Positions 44,294-54,853 of a stretch of 64,000 bases of DNA are shown here, in pieces. Under the pieces are notes generated by a model, which made no database searches, was not told the DNA's origin, and saw only the letters and a program-made list of their open reading frames with translations. The stretch is from an uncultured Bacteroidales bacterium (GTDB lineage Bacteria; Bacteroidota; Bacteroidia; Bacteroidales; P3). The stretch spans positions 1 to 64,000 of the forward strand of contig CAMUZR010000006.1 in assembly GCA_947165255.1 (NCBI GenBank). Direction: 5' to 3'. Within the stretch, counting starts at the first letter, position 1. Every line of letters begins with the position of its first letter. Position numbers and translations under genes: made by a program.

Positions 44294-44962
44294 TTAACGA
44301 TTCAGAAAAACTACCACCCTTTCGCCCTGTACCTCGAAACTATCGCCAAGAGCCTCGTTCAGTGTGGCTTCCCATAACCAGGGGAAGCAACGATTTTCTA
44401 TGGGGTACATTAGCCCAATGACACTTACTGGTTTATCGGGTTTGAGAGAGAAAAGGCTGACCTGCTGGCCTTTGTGTGAATGAAACTGACGCAGTCCGTT
44501 CACTGGATAAAAAGTGCCGTAGTCGCTATGCATGGCAAAGTCCAGTTCCGGGTACATCTCGGCATAGTAAGCTAATAGGGAAATATTGCCAAGGGTGTGG
44601 TCTTCGCGTTTGCCTGTGGCTCCGAGAATGTCCACATGTGGTTTTCCCCCTTTTAGGTGGCGGGTCTTCTCGTCCACATAGCGCACTGCCTTGGTTAGGT
44701 CGTTATATTCCTGTTCGGCAACGTGTTGGTGGTCGAGATTAAGCCCTTCGTGCTGGGCTTCCCTCAGTAGTGAGGGTGATAAGGAGTCGCCGTCACCCAC
44801 TACTGAGACTTGTTGACTTGGGCGTGGCATCTGCTGATGCAGCCATTGGAGATATTTTCCCAATGCCCCATCGCAGCACACCACCCAGTCAGCTGCATTC
44901 AGCAGTTTCAGGACGGGAGGCAGAGTGGGGAAAGCCCCGTTGGCTATTATTATGATATTCAT
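44294..44962 (-). CDS. thiamine diphosphokinase
   Basis: The 222-residue protein phosphorylates thiamine to thiamine diphosphate. It shows IIIANGAFP at the N-terminus, DWVVCCDGALGKY, VVGDGDSLSPSL, EQEYNDLTKAVRYV and ILGATGKREDHTLGNISLL, the family's substrate and ATP motifs. The C-terminal thiamine-binding beta domain follows. It has its own promoter (44999-45028). Confidence 0.93.
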   Translation of the reverse strand: MNIIIIANGAFPTLPPVLKLLNAADWVVCCDGALGKYLQWLHQQMPRPSQQVSVVGDGDSLSPSLLREAQHEGLNLDHQHVAEQEYNDLTKAVRYVDEKTRHLKGGKPHVDILGATGKREDHTLGNISLLAYYAEMYPELDFAMHSDYGTFYPVNGLRQFHSHKGQQVSLFSLKPDKPVSVIGLMYPIENRCFPWLWEATLNEALGDSFEVQGERVVVFLNR

Positions 44963-44998
44963 TTATGTATAAATTATTTCCAATCGGTTTTGTGGTCG

Positions 44999-45028
44999 CA
45001 AAAGTACAAAAAAAATGCCGATTTCAAA
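44999..45028 (-). promoter_or_regulatory. promoter of the thiamine diphosphokinase gene
   Basis: On the minus strand TTTG (45028-45025), 18 nt, then TACTTTTG (45006-44999) closely match both promoter boxes. No TPP riboswitch is apparent. Confidence 0.65.
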
Positions 45029-45037
45029 AAAATATTG

Positions 45038-45045
45038 TACCTTTG
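45038..45045 (+). promoter_or_regulatory. -7 box (TACCTTTG) of the 45100 gene
   Basis: It is divergent from the thiamine kinase promoter, about 55 nt before the ATG at 45100. Confidence 0.55.
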
Positions 45046-45099
45046 CACAATCAAAAGTGACTTCACTCGTTATTAAAAAAACTACAACGAAAGAAAAAA

Positions 45100-45597
45100 A
45101 TGAAAAAAATCGCTTTAGTTCTCGTTGCTTTCGTCATGGCGCAGTGTGCTATGGCTCAGCAGTTTTCTCTCCCGATTCTTCCCGAAAAGATGTGGCCTTC
45201 AGAGTATGCCAATTATGAGGCCGACGTGCTCAATTGCTGTGACTATCTGCTAGGCACCGACCCCAGTTTCAATGGGCCTAAACACGACGAATGCGCCTCT
45301 TTCCTCATCCGTTGGGTTTCCGGCAGTCCTAAGATGTCGGTTGTGATTAGCGAAAAACTGGTTGATTCCAAAAAGCCCGACCTGCTTATAGCTTATATTG
45401 CCGGCTGGACCCGCCATGCCCTCAAAAATCCCGACGACGCCGGGTTGCTCTGCGCAAATGTGGCGGTGGAGGATATGCTCAATTTCTATTTCGCCCATAG
45501 GGACGTGATTGGCAAGTCCAAACTCACGAACAAGCTGCTCAAGAAGCAGCAAAGGGGTCAGTTGGCCTCTTATATCACTGAGTCGCTGGTCCAGTAG
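45100..45597 (+). CDS. small secreted protein of unknown function
   Basis: A 165-residue protein with signal peptide KKIALVLVAFVMAQCAMAQ and a helical body containing two adjacent cysteines (LNCCDYLLGTDPSF) and ECASFLIRWVSGSPKMSVVIS. A hydrophobic central helix and a basic C-terminus (KLLKKQQRGQLASYI) follow. I do not recognise a family. It is followed 6 nt later by a lipoprotein gene, then another, so the three are probably co-transcribed. Confidence 0.7.
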   Translation: MKKIALVLVAFVMAQCAMAQQFSLPILPEKMWPSEYANYEADVLNCCDYLLGTDPSFNGPKHDECASFLIRWVSGSPKMSVVISEKLVDSKKPDLLIAYIAGWTRHALKNPDDAGLLCANVAVEDMLNFYFAHRDVIGKSKLTNKLLKKQQRGQLASYITESLVQ

Positions 45598-45603
45598 TCG
45601 TAG

Positions 45604-46389
45604 ATGCTGCGCTCTCTAGCTGCCATATTCTTTAGTGCAATCCTCTTCTCTGCCTGTGCAGAGAGTGATATTCCGTTCCCCTACCAACCCAATCTGCCAA
45701 CCGATTTTAACCTCAATCAAGAGTCGGGTGAGGTGGGAATGATGCTTGGCTCCGTGGCTGCTTTCTCATACGAGCTTTTCAGCGACCAGGACGACGGACT
45801 CCTGCTTCAGCGGCTGGGTTGTTTCGACACTTTGGGGCATATAGGCGACTATTATTATCGCGACCGAAGCAACACCATGCGATATCATTTTGAATACGAT
45901 TCCATTGGCCGACGAACTGAGGAGTTCTGCTACATAGACTCTGCTGGTAAGTCATACGATAGTCTGACACTCCCCTTTACCCACACTACCTATAAATATA
46001 GTCGCCACGGCCGCCGTTGCAAGGCTCAAATTGAAGGACCAGATGGCCGCAAAGATACCTTCCGCCTCCATTTCAATCGCCAAGGCCAGCTGACAAAATT
46101 TATCTTTCCCGATGGTTCGCGTTTCAGCTATGAGTACGATGCCGACGGCCGCTTGGCCAAGCGGATTAATCCCGATGCTTCGGTGGAGGAGTACGCAGTT
46201 CAGAAACGTCCCCTGCCACTAACCCTCGACAGTTTAGGACGAGTGTTGGAGGAAAAGGTGTCTGATACCGATGGTCTTGTCATTGCCTATTATGTTTATG
46301 ACGACCACGGCAATTGGGTGCGCCGAACCACTACAGGTGAGCGCTTACCCTCCAAACTTGAAGTTAGGACTTTTGCATATTATAATTAA
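45604..46389 (+). CDS. lipoprotein with YD/RHS-like repeats
   Basis: The 261-residue product has a lipoprotein signal (lipobox FSAC) and a repeat-rich body: MRYHFEYDSIGRRTEE, TTYKYSRHGRRCKA and FSYEYDADGRLAKRINPDAS. These tyrosine-aspartate-glycine units resemble RHS/YD repeats but are few and lack an RHS core. It probably sits on the cell surface or periplasmic face. Related short repeats occur in the protein at 1611. Confidence 0.65.
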   Translation: MLRSLAAIFFSAILFSACAESDIPFPYQPNLPTDFNLNQESGEVGMMLGSVAAFSYELFSDQDDGLLLQRLGCFDTLGHIGDYYYRDRSNTMRYHFEYDSIGRRTEEFCYIDSAGKSYDSLTLPFTHTTYKYSRHGRRCKAQIEGPDGRKDTFRLHFNRQGQLTKFIFPDGSRFSYEYDADGRLAKRINPDASVEEYAVQKRPLPLTLDSLGRVLEEKVSDTDGLVIAYYVYDDHGNWVRRTTTGERLPSKLEVRTFAYYN

Positions 46390-46395
46390 CAGAAT

Positions 46396-47118
46396 ATGAA
46401 ACAGAAACTGATTTTGCTTTCCATTTGTTTTGCCATGCTGGGCGTGGCTTGCAACAACTCCAAAGAGGAGGTTGCTTCTTTCGATTTCAACAACACCTGC
46501 TGGTTCGACGGCTATGAGTTTTTCGTCGGCAGCAACGACACCACCGCAGCCGGTGTGTTTAATTTTGCCGGAGGCACCCTCCATGAGGGGGGCTCTACTT
46601 TCTCGCTGCGGCAAGTGGCCTTAGACACATTTGTCATCCAGCCCACAACAGGCACGACATGGGTGGCCGTGGGTGTAGAGGGCGACACCGTGGTGCGCGA
46701 GCCTTTCGGCAATCTCTCCATGCTGGTCTGCTACCGTCCCAACGACCCCGAGTGTGACACCCTCTGGCAGTACGACCCGGGCAATCTGTCCCCGATGCAG
46801 GCCTACGAACAGTTGCTCCTTCAGAAACGTATCAACTCTATTACCGGCACCTATTACGATGCTAAGAAGAAACTGACCTATCAGTTCTTCGACACCTTCT
46901 TGGTTCGCACCAACGACAAAGGCGTGGCCGACACACAGTCTTTCCATTTCTTCTACTCTTTCGACATGCCCAGCCATATCCTGCAACTCTCCAACGCCGA
47001 CCAGTTCTGGTATGAGCTCACTCCCAAGGGCATGGACCTCTACGACATCAAGTACTGGAAACAGGAGGAAGATTTCTCCCGCGAATCCCTCATCGCCCAA
47101 CTTGAACGACAGCAATAA
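46396..47118 (+). CDS. lipoprotein of unknown function
   Basis: The 240-residue protein has a lipoprotein signal (KQKLILLSICFAMLGVAC, Cys 18) and a beta-rich body (NTCWFDGYEFFVGSNDTTAAGVFNFAGG). The first 90 residues read like a lipocalin-like or META-type barrel, but I cannot assign a family. It is the last gene of the three-gene run from 45100, with a terminator 30 nt after its stop. Confidence 0.65.
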   Translation: MKQKLILLSICFAMLGVACNNSKEEVASFDFNNTCWFDGYEFFVGSNDTTAAGVFNFAGGTLHEGGSTFSLRQVALDTFVIQPTTGTTWVAVGVEGDTVVREPFGNLSMLVCYRPNDPECDTLWQYDPGNLSPMQAYEQLLLQKRINSITGTYYDAKKKLTYQFFDTFLVRTNDKGVADTQSFHFFYSFDMPSHILQLSNADQFWYELTPKGMDLYDIKYWKQEEDFSRESLIAQLERQQ

Positions 47119-47149
47119 TTTGCCTTCTCGATACTATCTATATCAAGAC

Positions 47150-47176
47150 AGCCACTGCCCGCAGCAGTGGCTTTTC
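47150..47176 (+). terminator. terminator of the 45100-47118 run
   Basis: AGCCACTG (47150-47157) pairs with CAGTGGCT (47165-47172), followed by TTT. Confidence 0.8.
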
Positions 47177-47276
47177 TATTATAGGAGTTTCCCTAGCAGC
47201 CAATATCGGCATGTTGTGGGTCAGAACTATCAGTTCGATGGTTAATTCTATTGGGCAGTCTGTCTCTGAGCCATGG

Positions 47277-50200
47277 TTAGTTAGCAGGATTGGTTTCGAC
47301 CAGCTCGGCAGCTATCATTTCGGCCTGTTTCAGCACCGTGTCGGTGGCCAGCTGCTCCATGTCAGGCGGATAGCCGTACTTGCGCAGCAGCCGCTTGACG
47401 GCCACCTTCATCTTGGCCCGCACGGTGGTTTTGATGGTCCAGTCGATGGTGGAGTTTTTGCGGATGGTTTCGGTGAGCACTACTGCCAGTTCGCGCAGTT
47501 TGTCTTTGCCCATTAGTTCGAGGGCGCTCTCGTTGTCGGCTACGGCAGTATAGAATGCATATTCGTAGGGCTCCAGACCCATTTCCTGCGCTGCATTGTC
47601 ACTCTCCACAATGTGCTTACTCAACTTGATAAGTTCGTCAATGACCTCGGCGGCCGAGATAATCTTGTTGTGGTAGCGCGTGATGGAGCCGTCGAGCATC
47701 TCCATCAGCGTGCGTCCTTCTACAAGGTTGGTCTTCATTCGGCTCTGTATCTCGTCGTTGAGCAGTTTGCGCAGCACCTCAAGGGCTATGTTCTTGTGTT
47801 CCATGTATTTTAAGCCAAGAAGGAACTCCTCGGAGAGGATGGAAATATCGGGTTTCTTGATGCCGGCGGCATCAAAGAGGTCTATCACCTGGTCCGACAC
47901 TAAGGCTTGGTCTATCACCTGGCGGATGGTGGTCTCTATCTCCTCGTTGGTGTGGCCGCCGGGCTTGGCGTCGAACTTGCACAGGCGCGCTTTGACAGCC
48001 TGGAAGAAGGCTACTTCATCTTTCACATCCATCGCTGCCTCATTTGGCACCGCAAGGGCAAAGGCTTTGCCCAGTGCTGTCACTTCGTTGACGAAGCGTT
48101 TCTTTCCGTCTTCCACTCCCAGCACATAGTCTTCGGTCTTGAGTATCCACGACAGTTTACCCGACGTATCGGCCACGAAGTATTGCTTGTAGTCGAGTCC
48201 GTGTAGCATCTGCTGCACCACCTCCAGCTTCTCTTGCATCAGTGCCACGGCCTGTTCCTGCTGCTGGGTGGGGTTGCCCTTTCCGCCGGAGTCGGAGTAA
48301 AACGACAGCGCTTCGCGCAGGTCGGAAGCAATGCCTAGGTAGTCCACCACCAAGCCGCCGGGTTTGTCCTTGTAGACGCGGTTCACGCGGGCGATGGCCT
48401 GCATCAAGTTGTGCCCTTGCATTGGCTTGTCGATATAGAGGGTGTGCAGACAAGGCACGTCGAAGCCGGTGAGCCACATGTCGCGCACGATGACCAACTT
48501 CAGTTCGTCGTTGGGGTCTTTCATGCGGTCGGCCAGCATACTGCGTTCGGTCTTGGTGGTGTGGTGCTTGGCTATGGCCGGTCCGTCGGAGGCCGCGGAG
48601 GTCATCACCACTTTCAAAGCCCCCTTGCGCAGGTCGTCGTTGTGCCATTCGGGACGTAGCTTCACGATTTCGTCGTACAGTTCAACGGCAATTCTTCGGC
48701 TCATCGCCACCACCATCGCCTTGCCCTCGAACACCTGCTGGCGCGCCTCAAAGTGTTCCACGATGTCGCGCGCGATGTTCTTCACCCTGTTGGGGCTGCC
48801 AATAAGGGCTTCCAGTTGCGTCCATTTGGCTTTGGCTTTCTGCACCTCGTCCATCTCTTTCACGTCGAGTTCCTTGTCCAGTTCCTCGACCAGCTTGCGT
48901 CCCTCGGCACTCAGCTCCACCTTGGCCAGGCGGCTCTCATAGTAGATGCGCACCGTAGCCCCGTCCTCCACAGCCTGCGCTATGTCGTACACGTCGATAT
49001 AGTTGCCGAAGACGGCGGGCGTATTCTTGTCGCTCAGCTCGATAGGCGTGCCGGTGAAGCCGATATAGGTGGCGTTGGGCAGCGCGTCGCGCAGGTACTT
49101 GGCGAAGCCATATTTGATTTCCGAGCCCACCACCTCGTCGGCCTCGTTGCGCACCTCGCGTGTCTTGGCGCCGAAGCCGTACTGTGTGCGGTGCGCTTCG
49201 TCGACAATGACAACCACGTTGGTTCTATTGGTCAGCAGGTCGTAGCGGTTGCCCTCCTCGGGCTGGAATTTCTGTATGGTGGTGAAGACCACACCTCCCG
49301 ACTGCACCTGCAGCAGGTGTTTCAGGTGGTCGCGGCTGTCGGCCTGCACAGGGGTCTGGCGCAGCAGCTGCTTGGAGGCTACAAAAGTCTCGAAGAGCTG
49401 GTCGTCGAGGTCGTTGCGGTCGGTGATGACCACCACCGTGGGGTTGTTCAGCCGCTGCACTATCTTGCCTGTGTAGAACACCATCGACAGCGACTTGCCG
49501 CTGCCTTGCGTGTGCCACACCACACCGGCGCGATGGTCGCCGGTCTGTTGCTCCTTGACGGTCTTGAATCCGAAATTCTCAGGCGATTCAGCAGCCATGG
49601 GCATAGTGCTGTTGATGCCAGTGGCACGGAGGGTGGACTCCACGGCTTTGTTGACGGCATAGTACTGATGATAGGCAGCCACCTTCTTCACCGTGGTGAT
49701 GGTCAGCTGGCCTGTGGCTTTGTCCTCGTGCTTGTCCTTCTCGAAGACGGTGAACGAGCGCACGAGGTCGAGCAATGTCTCCTTATTCAGCATTCCACGC
49801 AACAGCACCTCCAGCTCGCCCACCAGATGTGAGGCTACGGTCTCGCCGTCCTCGCTTTTCCAGGCCGAATAGCGGCTCAACCCCGCCGACAGCGAGCCCG
49901 CACGGGCTTCCAGTCCGTCGGAGATAACGATTAGCTCATTGTAGACAAACAGCGACGGTATCTGCGCTTTGTAGGTTTCTATCTGATTGTAGGCGGCGGT
50001 GATAGTGGCCTCCTCGTCGGTGGCATTCTTCAGCTCCATCACCACCAATGGCAGACCGTTGACAAACAGCACTACGTCGGGCCGCAGGTTGTGTCCGTTC
50101 TCCACGACGGTGAACTGGTTGACCACCACGAAGTCGTTGTTCCACGGGTCGTCAAAGTCCACCAACCACACCTTCTTGCCGCGTTCCTCGCCCTGTTCGT

Positions 50201-50492
50201 AGACCGACACCGTCACGCCCTGTGTCAGCAGTTCGTGGAAACGCTCGTTGTCGGCCAACAGGTCGGTGGAACCGATGCGCAGCACCGTCTTGACGGCCTC
50301 GTCCTGCACGCTGGCAGGTAGCGACGGGTTGAGCCGCCGCACGGCAGCCTCCAAACGCTCACGCAGCACCACTTCGCCCAGCGACGACCGCAACGCCGGC
50401 GCGATGTCAGGCCCGTAGAGGTACTCATAACCCCTACCCTGCAGTATCTCGATGGTCATCTGCTCTATGTCCGATTCCGTCAGCTTGGTCAT
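47277..50492 (-). CDS. hsdR: type I restriction enzyme subunit R (HsdR)
   Basis: The 1071-residue motor/nuclease subunit is full length. The N-terminal endonuclease domain has [19 protein letters not shown] (the D...ExK motif, near 135-155). The helicase core shows [25 protein letters not shown] and YIGFTGTP, then the second RecA-like half with [15 protein letters not shown] and [14 protein letters not shown]-terminal helical domain binds HsdM/HsdS. It cuts non-self DNA after translocation. It is the last gene of the operon starting at 57678, 4 nt after the AlbA regulator gene. Confidence 0.96.
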   Translation of the reverse strand: MTKLTESDIEQMTIEILQGRGYEYLYGPDIAPALRSSLGEVVLRERLEAAVRRLNPSLPASVQDEAVKTVLRIGSTDLLADNERFHELLTQGVTVSVYEQGEERGKKVWLVDFDDPWNNDFVVVNQFTVVENGHNLRPDVVLFVNGLPLVVMELKNATDEEATITAAYNQIETYKAQIPSLFVYNELIVISDGLEARAGSLSAGLSRYSAWKSEDGETVASHLVGELEVLLRGMLNKETLLDLVRSFTVFEKDKHEDKATGQLTITTVKKVAAYHQYYAVNKAVESTLRATGINSTMPMAAESPENFGFKTVKEQQTGDHRAGVVWHTQGSGKSLSMVFYTGKIVQRLNNPTVVVITDRNDLDDQLFETFVASKQLLRQTPVQADSRDHLKHLLQVQSGGVVFTTIQKFQPEEGNRYDLLTNRTNVVVIVDEAHRTQYGFGAKTREVRNEADEVVGSEIKYGFAKYLRDALPNATYIGFTGTPIELSDKNTPAVFGNYIDVYDIAQAVEDGATVRIYYESRLAKVELSAEGRKLVEELDKELDVKEMDEVQKAKAKWTQLEALIGSPNRVKNIARDIVEHFEARQQVFEGKAMVVAMSRRIAVELYDEIVKLRPEWHNDDLRKGALKVVMTSAASDGPAIAKHHTTKTERSMLADRMKDPNDELKLVIVRDMWLTGFDVPCLHTLYIDKPMQGHNLMQAIARVNRVYKDKPGGLVVDYLGIASDLREALSFYSDSGGKGNPTQQQEQAVALMQEKLEVVQQMLHGLDYKQYFVADTSGKLSWILKTEDYVLGVEDGKKRFVNEVTALGKAFALAVPNEAAMDVKDEVAFFQAVKARLCKFDAKPGGHTNEEIETTIRQVIDQALVSDQVIDLFDAAGIKKPDISILSEEFLLGLKYMEHKNIALEVLRKLLNDEIQSRMKTNLVEGRTLMEMLDGSITRYHNKIISAAEVIDELIKLSKHIVESDNAAQEMGLEPYEYAFYTAVADNESALELMGKDKLRELAVVLTETIRKNSTIDWTIKTTVRAKMKVAVKRLLRKYGYPPDMEQLATDTVLKQAEMIAAELVETNPAN

Positions 50493-50496
50493 AACA

Positions 50497-52047
50497 CTAT
50501 ATGTTTAGTTTCCAGTATCCGTTTTTGTCTTCTCCGATGCGTTCCAGAATACATTTTTCCTTAAGGGTCTTAATAGCCCTATATATATTCGATCTATCAA
50601 CACCTATTTTTTCAATCATTTCATTATATGTCACCCTATTGTTTTCGGCAATCATTCCAATAATGCTTTTCTGTGTTTTGTTGAGATTTACAGTTGCATT
50701 TGCAGTTGCATTTGCAGTTGCATTTGCAGGGACATTTACAGGGACATTTACAGATGCATTTACAGGTGCATTCAAAACAACACGTTTGCCACAGCCTTTG
50801 TGTACAGGAATAAACACATTGATGAAACTTCGTTCACTATTGGTCTCAACTGTAGCTCGCGGCGAGCCGTTCTTTTTCAATTCTTCTTGAATGGTAGGGA
50901 TACCTGTCGAGCGACCTTCGGTAAGGTCTAGTTCTTTCAGGAAATCACCCAGTCTGCGATTGCGGTAACGTCGCGAAATCATTCGTTCACCCTTGTCTAT
51001 CACGGCCTGCGATATCGATCTGTCAGGACCAGGTATACTCAGTATATGTATGCCATCGGGTTCCACCGAGATTTCCACAGGCTCATACTGCTGGTAGTCG
51101 CGATGATACAATGCATTGACTATCGCCTCTTCCAACGCCTGAATGGGATAGTTGAAGAACCGTATGCTTTCAGGGACGTTTTTCTGCTTTTTTACATACT
51201 CCCTGATAATATTGTTTTTCAAATAGGTTAGCGAGCCCTGTATCAACTGAGGCACACTGCCATAGATGGTCGTTTCGCTGAAGTTGTTGGGATCGCTGAT
51301 ACGACCTTCTGGGAAGATGACGATATCCACTTGCGTATAGCGGAAAATCCTTTCAGGATGCTCGCAGAACATCATCGCCGCCACATTCTTGACCATTCTG
51401 TTTTCCGACGGGCCGTCCATCAAGTCCATCTGTTCCAATGTCTGCTCTAGGGACTGCGTGAACAGTACTTTTTCCAATCTGCTGTCCACCTTTGCCAGAT
51501 AGTCCCGCAGCAATGCCATAGAGATATCCGTCAGTTTGATGTTGGGATTGGGTCTCTCATCGAATGGCACACGGTTTGCCATATCGCGCAACTCATCAAG
51601 CACCTCGCCTTTGGCGACAATACTACTTGAGCCGTCCCTAACGCAATAGACAGGTTTCTTCACCTTGGCCAATACATCACTAGGAACTGCATACGGCCGG
51701 TTCACACCAGCAGGAATCCATATCACAAGGATTGTCTTGCCATCAATCTCCTCCACCGAAGTGCGGGGCATATAGTAGGGTTCTATCAGGTTGTTGAAAC
51801 CAACCATCTGTTTCATTATGCCATCCACGGCCTCGGGATTAACACCCGTCACGGGCCGCTGGGCCACGCCATTCTTCTCCTCTACCCCAATAAGGATATA
51901 ACCTCCACCCAGATTATCGAAGTCATTGGCAAAAGCCCCAATGCTTCGGTAAACGTCCGTTGGATTCCAACCCTTTTTGAACTCAATGCGGTTAGACTCT
52001 ATTTTTCTCCTGTTCAACAGGTCTTCTATGTTTATCGGCAGTGCCAT
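50497..52047 (-). CDS. AlbA_2/Schlafen-type ATP-binding regulator with winged helix
   Basis: The 516-residue protein has an AlbA_2 (Schlafen-like) N-terminus (10-130: [37 protein letters not shown]), a GHKL/HATPase-like middle ([23 protein letters not shown], 310-420) and a C-terminal winged helix ([24 protein letters not shown], 455-500). Between them lies a linker of seven four-residue repeats (NATANATV type) encoded by seven 12-nt units at 50687-50770. Such proteins occur in several type I restriction loci, perhaps as regulators or effectors. It sits between the reverse transcriptase (86 nt) and hsdR (4 nt). Confidence 0.88.
   Translation of the reverse strand: MALPINIEDLLNRRKIESNRIEFKKGWNPTDVYRSIGAFANDFDNLGGGYILIGVEEKNGVAQRPVTGVNPEAVDGIMKQMVGFNNLIEPYYMPRTSVEEIDGKTILVIWIPAGVNRPYAVPSDVLAKVKKPVYCVRDGSSSIVAKGEVLDELRDMANRVPFDERPNPNIKLTDISMALLRDYLAKVDSRLEKVLFTQSLEQTLEQMDLMDGPSENRMVKNVAAMMFCEHPERIFRYTQVDIVIFPEGRISDPNNFSETTIYGSVPQLIQGSLTYLKNNIIREYVKKQKNVPESIRFFNYPIQALEEAIVNALYHRDYQQYEPVEISVEPDGIHILSIPGPDRSISQAVIDKGERMISRRYRNRRLGDFLKELDLTEGRSTGIPTIQEELKKNGSPRATVETNSERSFINVFIPVHKGCGKRVVLNAPVNASVNVPVNVPANATANATANATVNLNKTQKSIIGMIAENNRVTYNEMIEKIGVDRSNIYRAIKTLKEKCILERIGEDKNGYWKLNI
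50687..50770. repeat. seven tandem 12-nt units inside the AlbA-type gene
   Basis: The seven units (TTTRCAGNNRCA form) at 50687, 50699, 50711, 50723, 50735, 50747 and 50759 are exact 12-mers in length with few changes; units two and three are identical. Because 12 is a multiple of three, copy-number slippage keeps the frame but changes linker length. Confidence 0.9.
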
Positions 52048-52133
52048 AATTCAGTTGATTTTATTAGTATTCCTTCTTCGATCCTTTTTTGTGGGTTCTA
52101 TGATCCTTCGGTGATGGTTCGATAAAAACGAAA

Positions 52134-53648
52134 TCAATATTCAAATATTTTAATCTCTTTAGGCGACGGAGTAGATTCTAATTGATCTAGGATCTCATGG
52201 TTAATAATTGTTACTTTTTCGAATACCTTTTTACAATCGCCTTTTAACCAACTAATATTCCATGGAACTTGTATCATACCATTTAGAATACCACATAAAT
52301 TTTCAGTAAAATCGATTCTATAATTTTCTTTAATAGTGATTCTTTGAAGCCAGACTTGCAGAAAACCAACATTCGGAACCTTATCCAATTTGTTATAGAT
52401 TGTTTCCATTAAGTCCTTCCTTTTATCTTCTTTGGAAATAAAGCCCATTAATTTTGCCAGTATTGAACAGGTTATGGGATAAACTCGTGGGTTTTTACTC
52501 ATAATATCCACAACAATACTAATCAATACTTTTATATCATTTGCCCTAATCTTCTTTTTCGTGTAAATACGATCATAGAACTCATCTAATGCCCGTGATA
52601 AACTTCCTGAATTGGGAAACTTTTCAGAAAGAGAGTGTATTAATAGCAAATGTTTTTGTAGTGAATCCTCTAATTGTTTTGATTCATTCCAGAAGCGCTT
52701 ATCTGGCTTTATTGCATCTCTCACAACATCCTTAGTCAAAAATGTCTTTTGAGAGTTCATCTTAAAATTAAGGTCCTGAAGTACTTCAGATAAAAGTTTG
52801 GCAATTACAACTGCTTTTTCTTGTATTACGGTAAATATTCTATAATCGTCCCTATATCGTAGAATTTTATAGTTATCAATTTTATCATTTGGATGTTTAT
52901 CATTATATTCACTGATCTTTTGTGTTAACTGCATATCTGCATATCCCAAAACCATTTCTGCTATAAAATCAAAGATTACACTCCCTTGTGGTATCCCATT
53001 GGTTTGCCCATAAGACATTGTCTGTATCAGAGAATCTATTGCATTACCTATGTTATCTTCGTTTTTATGTTCTTTGGAATAATCTTTGCCAAATAAAGCC
53101 CATGGAATAGAATGAGTATAAATAGAACCATAACAATCAACAATATCCGTATTCAAAAAACAACTATATTCTAAAGAATATTCAATCGATTTTTGTTCAA
53201 TCTCCTCCCACCAGTTTAGTATCGTCTTTTGTGTAAGAAGGTTTCTACTATCGGTTTTTCTATATAGCGGTATACTACAACAAACAATATTTTTGTTGGA
53301 TTGGAACTCTTTGAAACGACTTAATATTTTCGTCCAAGCATCCTCAGTCGTAATTATATCAACCAAACATATATACATAGCAGGATTGACCAGTTGCAAA
53401 GGCCTCCACGAATACGAACCATCCTTGTTTGAATACAATAAATAATTCACGTCTTCGATTGTCTTAGGAGAATTTGATTGGATGTCTTTCACTCTCCTAT
53501 GACTAATCGTATTATCTAACTTGTCTAATAGCGGTTGGAAATCAAAATATTTAGGGAAATTAATATTACAATAGTTACATTGTTTCAAGAAAAAACTCCT
53601 TGCTTCCGATGCTGATATTTTTAATATTGTTTTTTTCATGATTAACAC
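52134..53648 (-). CDS. reverse transcriptase (UG/Abi-like, putative defence type)
   Basis: The 504-residue protein carries the polymerase motifs in order. Motif 3/A is FLNTDIVDCYGSIYTHSIPW near 170, motif 4 is QTNGIPQGSVIFDFIAEMVL near 225, the catalytic motif is ILRYRDDYRIFT near 270, and motif 6-like LNFKMNSQKT follows. The SIYTHSIPWAL and YRDD forms are typical of UG/Abi-class bacterial reverse transcriptases, not of retrons or group II introns; there is no maturase/HNH part. About 190 helical residues follow with no recognised nuclease. It lies inside a type I restriction operon, 23 nt after hsdS. Its template is unknown. Confidence 0.88.
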   Translation of the reverse strand: MLIMKKTILKISASEARSFFLKQCNYCNINFPKYFDFQPLLDKLDNTISHRRVKDIQSNSPKTIEDVNYLLYSNKDGSYSWRPLQLVNPAMYICLVDIITTEDAWTKILSRFKEFQSNKNIVCCSIPLYRKTDSRNLLTQKTILNWWEEIEQKSIEYSLEYSCFLNTDIVDCYGSIYTHSIPWALFGKDYSKEHKNEDNIGNAIDSLIQTMSYGQTNGIPQGSVIFDFIAEMVLGYADMQLTQKISEYNDKHPNDKIDNYKILRYRDDYRIFTVIQEKAVVIAKLLSEVLQDLNFKMNSQKTFLTKDVVRDAIKPDKRFWNESKQLEDSLQKHLLLIHSLSEKFPNSGSLSRALDEFYDRIYTKKKIRANDIKVLISIVVDIMSKNPRVYPITCSILAKLMGFISKEDKRKDLMETIYNKLDKVPNVGFLQVWLQRITIKENYRIDFTENLCGILNGMIQVPWNISWLKGDCKKVFEKVTIINHEILDQLESTPSPKEIKIFEY

Positions 53649-53671
53649 TTATTTCTCAATGTACTTATAAT

Positions 53672-54853
53672 CTATAACTTCATTTCGCCGCTCATCAGGT
53701 AAGGCTGCAGGGTGTCTCGTTGTGTAGTAAGTGTTTGCATTTGCTGTTGGTTGGATTTGATTTTCTCAAACATTGGTTTGACTTTGGTATTGTATTGTTC
53801 GAGCGTGAAATCATCAGCTATCGGACATCCGTTTTCAAAAATCACCTTGGGATCTATTCTTTGGTGGCTTCCACTTGTACCACTCACACCTGAGGCTATT
53901 TCATCGTAGTTTTCTTTGTATGTCAACCATTCATACAAGAAATACAACCATTGGTTATTTTGAGGTTTGACTATTTGAAATTCTGTTGAACAAATTGTAT
54001 TCGGCTGTACATCATCTAGTATTAACCAAACACGTTTGTCTTTGTGTGGATTTAGTTTTGAAAACAATATGCAGTTCTGTGGAATTACATACTTATTACT
54101 CTGAATACTCTGTCCTTGTTCCTCTATGGGACGCTTCCCATTATCATAAGCAGGAATACTATAGTGCAAAAAAATCTCGTCAAAATGTTTCTGTGGATTG
54201 ATAGATTCTTTGCAATGAATAGCAATATCAGATACTTTACCTTCTTTCCAATCGGGGTTGGGGTTTTCGATGAAATAGTGGCGGAAGAGGGTTTCGGCGA
54301 GGGCTTCGAGGGTCGCATTCTCCCGATGCAACAAATCTATCTTATCATCCAACGAACTCAACACCCCCGCTATCCGCTTCTGCTCAGCCTCACTTGGACA
54401 CATTATCTCAAATTCCGCTATTTGTTTCTGACTAATGTGAGGAATTGATGTTCCTGTATTAATTGCTTCTACATACTTTCTAAAGGTATCTGAAAATATT
54501 GTATACCAGATATATTTGGAGTCAAATCCATTTTTTGCTCTCAAGCATGCTACTCGTTGTGCCAAAATCAAAGGTAAATCTGTCTCTCTTATTAATGCCC
54601 TGTTACTTCCCACTCTAGAGCCATCCATTCCAATCACAATATCGTCTGGTCGCAGAAGATAATTTTCTAATCCTGCAATATCAAGATTCCAATGCTTCTC
54701 TACATCCCATCGTAATTTACCTATTGTAACATTTTCGCCACGAACAACACGCAATTTGCCTGTTGCTTCATATTTTTCGCTAGGAAATGGATATCCTGTG
54801 ACTATTTCTGCCACCTCTCCCAACTTATATTCTTTCCATTCGCCCATAATCAT
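53672..54853 (-). CDS. hsdS: type I restriction enzyme specificity subunit (HsdS)
   Basis: HsdS sets the target sequence of the complex. The 393-residue protein has two target-recognition domains. The first is EWKEYKLGEVAEIVTGYPFP to about 140, with IPHISQKQIAEFEIMCPS. The second starts at NPDWKEGKVSDIAIHCKE. Each is followed by a conserved helix (EQKRIAGVLSSLDDKIDLLHREN and TKVKPMFEKIKSNQQQ). It is complete, not truncated, with a single copy in the operon, so no shuffling partner is seen. The start may be three codons in (MGEWKEYKL). It overlaps the upstream small gene by 4 nt. Confidence 0.93.
   Translation of the reverse strand: MIMGEWKEYKLGEVAEIVTGYPFPSEKYEATGKLRVVRGENVTIGKLRWDVEKHWNLDIAGLENYLLRPDDIVIGMDGSRVGSNRALIRETDLPLILAQRVACLRAKNGFDSKYIWYTIFSDTFRKYVEAINTGTSIPHISQKQIAEFEIMCPSEAEQKRIAGVLSSLDDKIDLLHRENATLEALAETLFRHYFIENPNPDWKEGKVSDIAIHCKESINPQKHFDEIFLHYSIPAYDNGKRPIEEQGQSIQSNKYVIPQNCILFSKLNPHKDKRVWLILDDVQPNTICSTEFQIVKPQNNQWLYFLYEWLTYKENYDEIASGVSGTSGSHQRIDPKVIFENGCPIADDFTLEQYNTKVKPMFEKIKSNQQQMQTLTTQRDTLQPYLMSGEMKL

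Noticed and set aside
53672..54853. Phase-variable hsdS shuffling
   Set aside because: Only one complete hsdS is present, with no silent cassette, inverted repeats or recombinase gene in the locus.
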